DNA of 8,811 nucleotides from Amphibacillus indicireducens (GTDB taxonomy: Bacteria > Bacillota > Bacilli > Bacillales > Amphibacillaceae), in contig NZ_BAABDL010000025.1 in assembly GCF_039539605.1 (NCBI RefSeq), forward strand, positions 1-8,811, written 5' to 3'. Below, piece by piece: positions 1 to 5,131 of the stretch. The notes below the pieces were generated by a model. It searched no databases, had not been told where the DNA came from, and worked only from the letters and a program-made list of their open reading frames with translations. How positions within the stretch are numbered: position 1 is the first letter of the stretch; each line of letters opens with the position of its first letter. Both the position numbers and the translations under genes were made by a program.

Positions 1-54
1 AGTGGACTCGGAATGGATATTGAAGGACTCATTCTAGCGTATAGGTGGGTCTAA
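1..54 (+). CDS. Possible 3' end of an upstream gene, cut by the window edge
   Basis: Frame 1 is open from the first base to a TAA at 52-54, giving 17 residues (SGLGMDIEGLILAYRWV). This could be the C-terminus of a gene that starts left of the window, but 17 codons can be open by chance. I do not recognise the peptide. The two other forward frames are interrupted within the first 60 bases, so if an upstream gene on this strand runs into the window, this frame is the only candidate. It ends 19 bases before the metallophosphoesterase start. Confidence 0.25.
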   Translation, partial: SGLGMDIEGLILAYRWV

Positions 55-73
55 AACAGCGTAATAATCAAAA

Positions 74-811
74 GTGATCAATGATACTACTGCTGTTAAA
101 GTGAATCAAGTTTATTTTGAAAATGATAAATTTAGTAGTGAGCAAAAACTTGAAATCTTACAAATTAGTGATGTACATAATCGTAATCTTGGTGGAAAAT
201 ATGGTCGGATTACTGAATTGAATCCAGATTTAATCGTCTTAACTGGTGATTTAATCGATCGTAAAACAACTGATTTAACACATACAATTAATCTATTAGA
301 ACAATTGATAACGATCGATCGTCCGATTTATTTTGTTTCAGGGAATCATGAACAAGAGAGTTTGATGTTTGAAGAATTGAGACAAGTTTTATTAGATTAT
401 GGTGTCATTGAATTAGATAATCAATATGTTATGTTAGAGGTTGATGGTATTGAGTTCAATTTAGTTGGGATTGCCAATCATACAACGGGTCATGCCGATT
501 TGAATGCTGCCTTTGAAGATGTTGAACTAGCAAAGCCTACAATTCTCTTATCGCACGCACCATTAATCACTGATGTTCAGGTTGATCTGATTTTAAGTGG
601 TCATACACACGGTGGACAAATTCGCTTGCCATTTATCGGTGGATTAATTGCCCCAGATCAAGGCTTTTTCCCAGCGTATGATAAAGGAGCTTATCAGCTT
701 GATTCAGGTGCGACACTTTATATTGATAGTGGACTTGGCACAAGTTTTCTACCGATTCGGTTTTTAAATCAAGCGCAAGTGACGATGCTGACGATTCATG
801 GTCATAACTAG
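74..811 (+). CDS. YkuE-type metallophosphoesterase, apparently missing its N-terminal anchor
   Basis: A calcineurin-like metallophosphoesterase of the YkuE family, predicted to hydrolyse phosphoester bonds with a two-metal centre; the substrate cannot be read from sequence. All core motifs are present in order: ISDVHN (D33, H35), GDLID (D59), GNHE (N91, H92), LSHAP (H161) and GHTHGGQ (H177, H179). The family tail FIGGLIAPDQGFFPAY and SGLGTSFLPIRFLN follows. The protein is 245 residues; relatives are usually about 270-290 and begin with a membrane anchor or twin-arginine signal, which is absent here. The GTG at 74 is the first in-frame start after TAA TAA at 62-67, and no Shine-Dalgarno sequence precedes it; a GTG at 101 is no better supported. 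The 5' end may therefore have been lost or altered. The family assignment is firm; the start and functional state are uncertain. Confidence 0.8.
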   Translation: MINDTTAVKVNQVYFENDKFSSEQKLEILQISDVHNRNLGGKYGRITELNPDLIVLTGDLIDRKTTDLTHTINLLEQLITIDRPIYFVSGNHEQESLMFEELRQVLLDYGVIELDNQYVMLEVDGIEFNLVGIANHTTGHADLNAAFEDVELAKPTILLSHAPLITDVQVDLILSGHTHGGQIRLPFIGGLIAPDQGFFPAYDKGAYQLDSGATLYIDSGLGTSFLPIRFLNQAQVTMLTIHGHN

Positions 812-815
812 ATTT

Positions 816-843
816 TTGATAATATGAGTGTGAAAATTATGAT
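816..843 (+). promoter_or_regulatory. Sigma-A-type promoter for the MBL/HhH operon
   Basis: TTGATA (816-821) and TATGAT (838-843) are separated by 16 bases; each box matches the consensus at five of six positions. It begins five bases after the metallophosphoesterase stop codon. Transcription would start near 850. That excludes an upstream in-frame ATG at 824 as the start of the lipoprotein gene and makes the three following genes a unit of their own. Confidence 0.6.
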
Positions 844-889
844 TTGTGTGCGAACGTATGCAAAATGTAAAAGGAGTGGAAAATCTGTA

Positions 890-2191
890 ATGAAGAAAGT
901 TCTAGTTGGTTTAATGGTAGTGCTTTTTATGCTTGTTGGTTGTGGTACGAGCATGAGTTCTGAGCATGAACAAGTTGAACCGACAAATCAATCAGAAAAA
1001 GAAACGTTTGAGATTGAGAATAGTGAGCAAGACGGTGAGGTAGCAGACACAGATACAGAATCTGAGGTAGACCAAGCGGATGGAGCTGTACATAAAGATG
1101 TTTCAGGAAAGTTAAAAATTCACTTTATTGATGTAGGTCAAGCGGATGCGACGCTGTTTCAAGTGGGTGATGTGAATGTACTGTTTGATGCGGGGAATTG
1201 GAATCGCAGGGATGTCGTTGATTATTTATTATCAGTCGGTGTTGAAAAAATTGATTTATTGATTGGTTCACATCCTGATGCAGATCATATCGGACAGATG
1301 CCTTTAATTCTAGATCAATTCCAAGTAGATGAGGTGTGGATGTCAGGTGTTGAATCAACCTCACGAACATTTGAGAGTACGATTGATAAAAGTTTAGAAT
1401 CTGAGATTAGTTATCATGAACCTCGTGCTGGGGAAAGTTATCAAATTGGTGAGCTATCATTAGATGTGATTGCACCTGCACAACTAACGAATGATTCGAA
1501 TGAAGATTCGATTTCGGTTTATTTCGCGTTTGGTAGTACGGGTGTTGTTATGACAGGGGATGCTGGTGTTAAGGCTGAGCGTGCGATGATTAATGCGCGT
1601 GGAAGTTTGTCGGCAGATATTTTGCATGCAGGTCATCATGGATCAAATACATCAACGAGTGATTCATTTTTAAAGGCTGTTAATCCGGATTATGTGATTA
1701 TTTCAGCGGGTGAGAATAATAGTTATGGGCATCCGCATGATGAGGTTATTGATCGTTTCGTTAAATCGGGTGTAGAGATTTTTGCGACATATCAGCATGG
1801 GACGATTATTTTTAGCTCGGATGGAAAGTCGATGACGTTAGATTCGACGATTGATCAAGCATTTGCACCATCGAAGCAAACCGAGAGTTCTGCTAGTTCT
1901 GACGGTTTAGCTAGCTCAGGTTCATCAAGTACGACAGAAAAGCAACTAGCAAAAGAACCTGAAGAGAAACTAAAGCCAACAGAAACAAAAAATCCCCCAA
2001 CTGGCTGTGTTGATATTAATACGGCGAGTGAAGCGGAATTAATGGAGATTATTCACATTGGTGATGTTAGGGCTAAAGATCTGATTGATTTTAGACCGTT
2101 TAAATCAGTTGATGATTTGGATCGGGTCAGCGGGATTGGTCCTGCACGTTTGAAGGACATTATTAATCAACAAAAAGCATGTGTGAGGTGA
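890..2191 (+). CDS. Surface lipoprotein: ComEC-like metallo-beta-lactamase fold fused to ComEA-like helix-hairpin-helix
   Basis: A 433-residue exported protein. Residues 1-18 are a lipoprotein signal (MKK, hydrophobic core, lipobox LVGC with C18). An acidic, Ser/Thr-rich linker runs to about residue 72. The MBL domain of the ComEC/Rec2 C-terminal type (COG2333) follows: HFIDVGQADATLF (78-90), LFDAG (98-102), metal motif SHPDADH (127-133), TGDAG (222-226), HAGHHGS (246-252) and SYGHPH (278-283). A Ser-rich spacer (about 325-372) leads to two helix-hairpin-helix motifs (384-402, 409-424), bracketed by C373 and C431. In ComEC the MBL domain is thought to degrade the non-transported DNA strand; here an anchored extracellular nuclease or phosphodiesterase with a DNA-binding tail is inferred. 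No ComEC channel is present. The start is ATG 890, preceded by AAGGAG at 871-876 (13-base spacing); ATG 824 lacks a ribosome binding site and lies upstream of the likely transcript start. It is the first gene of a three-gene operon. Confidence 0.85.
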   Translation: MKKVLVGLMVVLFMLVGCGTSMSSEHEQVEPTNQSEKETFEIENSEQDGEVADTDTESEVDQADGAVHKDVSGKLKIHFIDVGQADATLFQVGDVNVLFDAGNWNRRDVVDYLLSVGVEKIDLLIGSHPDADHIGQMPLILDQFQVDEVWMSGVESTSRTFESTIDKSLESEISYHEPRAGESYQIGELSLDVIAPAQLTNDSNEDSISVYFAFGSTGVVMTGDAGVKAERAMINARGSLSADILHAGHHGSNTSTSDSFLKAVNPDYVIISAGENNSYGHPHDEVIDRFVKSGVEIFATYQHGTIIFSSDGKSMTLDSTIDQAFAPSKQTESSASSDGLASSGSSSTTEKQLAKEPEEKLKPTETKNPPTGCVDINTASEAELMEIIHIGDVRAKDLIDFRPFKSVDDLDRVSGIGPARLKDIINQQKACVR

Positions 2192-2195
2192 TGGG

Positions 2196-2465
2196 ATGAA
2201 AACGGAAGCGATGATTGATCGATTTACTGAAACGGGTCAAGCGGTTCTGTTAGCAGAAACAATCGGCAGAGAATTTTTAATAGAAAAGAATGAACTGCCA
2301 GAAGGAGCGGAGCGGGGTGATTATTTAGCTCTGGAGCTTGAGGGGGACGTGGTGCTTTCAATTGAGTTGGATCAGGAAAAAACGATTGAGCGCAAGTCAG
2401 CTGTTCAGTCAAAGTTAGCGAAGTTGCGTGAACGTTCGTCGGGGAGTCGATTTAAAAAGAGGTGA
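2196..2465 (+). CDS. DUF3006-family small protein
   Basis: An 89-residue cytoplasmic protein with no signal or membrane segment. The N-terminal part (about residues 5-58) reads as alternating beta strands: AMIDRFTETGQAVLLAE, then a short acidic middle around LPEGAERGDYLALELEGD. The C-terminus is a basic, probably helical tail ending in SGSRFKKR. This matches the DUF3006 pattern, a family of unknown function often found beside secreted ComEC-like MBL proteins, as here. Its ribosome binding site GAGGTG (2185-2190) lies inside the end of the lipoprotein gene. The gap to that gene is four bases, so translational coupling is likely. I infer a role tied to the MBL protein but cannot say what it is. 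Confidence 0.75.
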   Translation: MKTEAMIDRFTETGQAVLLAETIGREFLIEKNELPEGAERGDYLALELEGDVVLSIELDQEKTIERKSAVQSKLAKLRERSSGSRFKKR

Positions 2466-2470
2466 TTCGA

Positions 2471-3145
2471 GTGAGAAAGCATGTTAGTTTATTGTTGGCT
2501 GTAAGTGTCCTTGTTTTTTTGATGGCGCCTGTTGACTTATGGTTGGCGCCGAATTATTGGGTTAAGTCTGCGGTTAAGCTTGTTTTATTTGTCGTGATGC
2601 CGATTGGGTTAAATCATTTGTTTAAGTGGGTTGAATTGAGAAATTTACTTAGTCTCAAGCAAAAGGGGCGGAAATTGCTTGTGATTGGTAGTCTCGTTAT
2701 TTATATTTTTATTGTAGGGATCTATTTAATCATTGGGCGCTGGTTTGATTTAGGTGGTGTAACGATAGCGTTAGAAGAGACGATGGCGATTAATCGTGAT
2801 AACTTTATATTCGTTGCCCTATATATTCCGATTGTGAATGCCTTTGTTGAGGAGTTTTTCTTTCGGGGGATTTTGTTTCTTGCGTTAACGAAGTATATCA
2901 AAATGGGTTATGCTTATTTGATTAGTGCGGGTATCTTTAGTGTTTATCATGTCGCGATTATGACGAATTGGTTTTCGGCTCCGTTATTTTTATTACTTGT
3001 GTTTAGTTTGCTAGTTGCAGGGTTATTATTTAATTGGATCAATGCGAAGACAGATTCTATTTATGCCTCTTACTTTATTCATGCGGCTAGTAATCTGGCA
3101 ATTAATACGATCGGACTTCATTTGTTCGGGCTTTTACCATTTTAA
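2471..3145 (+). CDS. CPBP-family intramembrane metalloprotease (CAAX/Abi type)
   Basis: A 224-residue polytopic membrane protein with about six hydrophobic segments. It carries the three motif blocks of the CPBP (CAAX protease and bacteriocin-processing) family: EEFFFRG (E127, E128, R132) in the EExxxR position, FSVYH (F156, H160), and HAASN (H204, N208). These residues form the intramembrane zinc-protease site in characterised relatives; bacterial members are linked to bacteriocin self-immunity or envelope protein processing. The start chosen is GTG 2471, because AGAGGTG at 2458-2464 is spaced correctly for it. An in-frame GTG at 2462 would add three residues but lacks a ribosome binding site. 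It lies five bases after the DUF3006 stop, so it is the third gene of the operon. No bacteriocin precursor is visible nearby, so the substrate is unknown. Confidence 0.82.
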   Translation: MRKHVSLLLAVSVLVFLMAPVDLWLAPNYWVKSAVKLVLFVVMPIGLNHLFKWVELRNLLSLKQKGRKLLVIGSLVIYIFIVGIYLIIGRWFDLGGVTIALEETMAINRDNFIFVALYIPIVNAFVEEFFFRGILFLALTKYIKMGYAYLISAGIFSVYHVAIMTNWFSAPLFLLLVFSLLVAGLLFNWINAKTDSIYASYFIHAASNLAINTIGLHLFGLLPF

Positions 3146-3304
3146 TAAACTAAGTTTTAGACATCTGAACTTTGTTTGGCTTGTTTTATCTTGCCTTTTT
3201 AAAGTGTGCAAAATAAAATAGATTTATAAATACAATTTGCAAATAATAATATTTTAGCAAATCACTTGAGATTTGGAAAAAATGTTTATGCAATTCTAAT
3301 GGAG

Positions 3305-3336
3305 GAAAGTGGATACTATATTCACTTTCTTTTTTT
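3305..3336 (+). terminator. Rho-independent terminator closing the MBL-DUF3006-CPBP operon
   Basis: An 11-base-pair stem (3305-3315 with 3319-3329, one G-T pair) with a CTA loop is followed by seven T residues (3330-3336). It lies 160 bases past the CPBP stop codon. The stretch from 3146 to 3304 is very AT-rich and holds no gene I can support. Confidence 0.75.
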
Positions 3337-3370
3337 ATCTTTGTTTATGGTGCTAATATGATACAAACAG

Positions 3371-3403
3371 AAGCAAACGGGGAATTTTATATTGTGTTTG
3401 CTT
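3371..3403. repeat. Inverted repeat, 8-base arms
   Basis: AAGCAAAC (3371-3378) and GTTTGCTT (3396-3403) are perfect inverted arms with a 17-base loop. The right arm overlaps the -35 box of the candidate promoter at 3392-3420. It could be an operator or a weak hairpin. The T residues after it are interrupted by GG, so it is a poor terminator. Confidence 0.4.
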
Positions 3404-3420
3404 TTGGTTTAGTGTATGAT
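3392..3420 (+). promoter_or_regulatory. Candidate promoter upstream of a 9-codon reading frame
   Basis: TTGTGT (3392-3397) and TATGAT (3415-3420) have a 17-base spacer. The -35 box is weak and the -10 box good. A ribosome binding site and short reading frame begin about 25-40 bases downstream, which gives the promoter some context. Confidence 0.35.
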
Positions 3421-3459
3421 AAAAGTAATAAAAGAAACTAAATGGAAAGGAAGATGTGT

Positions 3460-3489
3460 ATGAAAATTTTACATACGATTGAAAGATGA
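3460..3489 (+). other. Possible 9-residue leader peptide or relic of a gene start
   Basis: ATG 3460 opens the reading frame MKILHTIER and stops at TGA 3487-3489. AGGAAG at 3448-3453 is well placed (six-base spacing) and a promoter-like pair lies upstream. A good initiation region on so short a frame suggests either a leader peptide or the remains of a lost gene. Beyond the stop the same frame continues (HYNYFK) before further stops, which fits decay slightly better. I cannot distinguish the two. Confidence 0.3.
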
Positions 3490-3556
3490 CATTATAATTA
3501 TTTTAAATGAATGTGACGTAAATTTTTAATGTCAATGAAATGGAATTAGTAAAAAA

Positions 3557-3589
3557 TAATATTTGTCTAATCTTTGATAGACAATATTA
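3557..3589. promoter_or_regulatory. Palindrome over the fucO promoter, probable operator
   Basis: TAATATTTGTCTA (3557-3569) and TAGACAATATTA (3578-3589) are inverted arms differing by one extra base, separated by eight bases. A promoter-like pair lies within it: TTGTCT (3563-3568), 16 bases, TATTAT (3585-3590). An alternative pair is TTGATA (3574-3579), 17 bases, TGTATA (3597-3602). Overlap of the symmetrical element with the promoter boxes is what a repressor site would look like. No regulator gene is in the window and I do not recognise the site. Confidence 0.45.
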
Positions 3590-3609
3590 TAAAAATTGTA
3601 TAAGTATGT

Positions 3610-3627
3610 ATGTGAAATATTGAACAT
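3610..3627. promoter_or_regulatory. Weak Rex-like imperfect palindrome before the fucO ribosome binding site
   Basis: ATGTGAAATATTGAACAT is symmetrical at 14 of 18 positions, and its left half TGTGAAATA resembles a Rex half-site (TTGTGAA..TTCACAA). Rex is an NADH-sensing repressor that controls alcohol dehydrogenase genes in many Bacilli. The right half departs from consensus (TTGAACA in place of TTCACAA), so this is only a suggestion. Confidence 0.22.
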
Positions 3628-3643
3628 AATAGGAGGAATAAAC

Positions 3644-4795
3644 ATGGCTAATCGAATGATCTTAAATGAAACTTCTTACTTTGGTAAAGGGGCAATTGAG
3701 AATGTTGCACCAGAATTCAAAAAGCGTGGTTTTAAAAAGGCGGTTGTAGTAACAGATAAAGACTTAATAGAGTTCAAGGTCGTAGCGAGAGTGACTGATT
3801 TATTAGAAAAAGAAGGTGTGAACTACGAACTATATGATGGAATTGTACCAAACCCCACCATCGAAAATGTAAAAGAGGGTGTGGAGTTTGTTAAAAATTG
3901 TGAAGCTGATTGTATTATTGCTATTGGTGGTGGTTCTCCAATTGATACAGCAAAAGCAATTGGAATTATCGTGACAAATTCAGAATTCTCAGATGTGATT
4001 AGTTTAGAAGGAGTAGCAGATACAAAAAACCCGTGTTTACCAATTTTCGCAATACCAACAACTTCTGGTACGGCTGCAGAGGTAACAATCAATTATGTGA
4101 TTACTGATGAAGAAAACAAACGGAAATTTGTTTGTGTGGATCCACATGACATCCCAATTGTCGCTTTTGTTGATAGTGATCTGATGATGGGAATGCCAAA
4201 AAGTCTGGCAGCTGCAACTGGTATGGATGCAATGACACATGCCATTGAAGGATATATAACAAAAGGTGCTTGGGAAATGACCGATATGATGCATATTAAG
4301 GCAATTGAGATTGTTGGTCGCTCATTACGTGATTCTGTAAATGGTGATCAAAAGGCACGGGAAGAAATGGCGTTAGGGCAATATATTGCAGGTATGGGAT
4401 TCTCAAACGTGGGATTAGGATTAGTTCATGGAATGGCGCACCCATTAAGTGCTTGGTATGATATCCCTCATGGCGTGGCTTGTGCGTCATTATTACCAAC
4501 CATCATGAAATATAACAAGGACTATACAGACGAAAAGTATCGTGACATTGCAATAGTTTTAGGGGTAGAAGGGGCAATCGACATGTCACTTGAAGATGCT
4601 CGAGATGCAGCTTGTGAAGCAATTGATCAGTTAAGTAAGGATGTTGGCATACCAGCAACAATCTCAGAACTGGGTGTTAAAGAAGAAGATTTACCACAAA
4701 TTGCAGAAGATGCATTTAATGATGTATGTACACCTGGAAATCCACGAGATACGACAGTGGAAGAAATTATTGCGTTATACAAGAGTCTGATTTAA
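3644..4795 (+). CDS. fucO: Lactaldehyde reductase / 1,2-propanediol oxidoreductase (group III iron alcohol dehydrogenase)
   Basis: A cytoplasmic NAD-dependent enzyme that interconverts lactaldehyde and 1,2-propanediol, the last step of anaerobic fucose or rhamnose breakdown; relatives also reduce other short aldehydes. The 383-residue product has the length of E. coli FucO and resembles it closely throughout, from the identical opening MANRMILNET through EMALGQY and GMGFSNVGLGLVHGMAHP. Visible sites are D38 (NAD preference), GGGSPID (95-101, nucleotide binding), and iron ligands D195, H199, H262 and H276. The start is ATG 3644, with AGGAGG at 3631-3636 and seven-base spacing; an upstream TTG at 3596 has no such site. 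It stands alone between two terminators, without fucose or rhamnose genes nearby, so its physiological substrate here is open; general aldehyde or redox balancing is possible. Confidence 0.92.
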   Translation: MANRMILNETSYFGKGAIENVAPEFKKRGFKKAVVVTDKDLIEFKVVARVTDLLEKEGVNYELYDGIVPNPTIENVKEGVEFVKNCEADCIIAIGGGSPIDTAKAIGIIVTNSEFSDVISLEGVADTKNPCLPIFAIPTTSGTAAEVTINYVITDEENKRKFVCVDPHDIPIVAFVDSDLMMGMPKSLAAATGMDAMTHAIEGYITKGAWEMTDMMHIKAIEIVGRSLRDSVNGDQKAREEMALGQYIAGMGFSNVGLGLVHGMAHPLSAWYDIPHGVACASLLPTIMKYNKDYTDEKYRDIAIVLGVEGAIDMSLEDARDAACEAIDQLSKDVGIPATISELGVKEEDLPQIAEDAFNDVCTPGNPRDTTVEEIIALYKSLI

Positions 4796-4810
4796 CAATT
4801 ATACACTGTA

Positions 4811-4848
4811 AAAAAACTCTATCATAATTAGACATGATAGAGTTTTTT
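4811..4848 (+). terminator. Rho-independent terminator of fucO
   Basis: CTCTATCAT (4817-4825) pairs perfectly with ATGATAGAG (4834-4842) around an eight-base loop. It is preceded by six A and followed by six T, extending the stem to 15 pairs. It lies 15 bases past the fucO stop. The flanking A tract means it could also work leftward. Confidence 0.9.
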
Positions 4849-4973
4849 GTTTGATGTAATAGTTGTACTAATTTAGGGGGAAATATAACTCCTATAAAAA
4901 TAGTGTAATCCAATTGAATCAACTGAAAATTTCATTAAAAAGGTTTTTACGGTATTAGTGTCTTTGCGAATTC

Positions 4974-5024
4974 CTTATAATTTGAAATTTAGGCAGGACT
5001 ACTATAACCAAATTATAAGTTTTT
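4974..5024. repeat. Inverted repeat with 11-base arms and trailing T run
   Basis: CTTATAATTTG (4974-4984) and CAAATTATAAG (5009-5019) are perfect inverted arms with a 24-base loop, followed by five T (5020-5024). It lies between the fucO and channel-gene terminators, where no gene is visible. It may be a spare terminator, the 3' end of an unrecognised small RNA, or a relic of a small mobile element. I found no convincing -35 box upstream. Confidence 0.4.
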
Positions 5025-5062
5025 ATGTGTATTTGTATAGAAGGAATTGGGGTTTTTTATAG

Positions 5063-5103
5063 AAAAACGGTAGATTCACATTTATAAAGTGAATCTACCG
5101 TTT
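5063..5103 (-). terminator. Rho-independent terminator of the channel-like gene
   Basis: A perfect 15-base-pair stem (5065-5079 with 5089-5103) with a nine-base loop. Read leftward, it starts 28 bases past the channel gene's stop codon and ends in a T-rich tract (complement of 5053-5067). The orientation and distance assign it to the leftward gene. Confidence 0.85.
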
Positions 5104-5131
5104 ACTATTCATTATAAAATTCTAACCCAAA

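Noticed and set aside
824..889. Upstream ATG giving 22 extra residues on the MBL lipoprotein
   Set aside because: It would bury the lipoprotein signal, has no ribosome binding site, and lies between the promoter boxes, upstream of the predicted transcript start.
1125..1370. Leftward reading frame of 81 codons inside the MBL gene
   Set aside because: It overlaps the conserved metal-binding region on the other strand. The His-rich composition is an antisense artefact.
2462..2470. GTG start overlapping the DUF3006 stop for the CPBP protease
   Set aside because: The AGAGGTG ribosome binding site overlaps this codon and is spaced for the GTG at 2471 instead.
3015..3221. Second reading frame overlapping the end of the CPBP gene
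   Set aside because: It is a shifted frame over the protease's coding sequence with no ribosome binding site or recognisable product.
3460..3475. Catabolite-responsive (cre) site at TGAAAATTTTACA
   Set aside because: It lacks the central CG and is one base short of the cre consensus.
3596..3643. Upstream TTG start adding 16 residues to FucO
   Set aside because: FucO relatives begin at MANRMILNE, which here follows a perfect AGGAGG.
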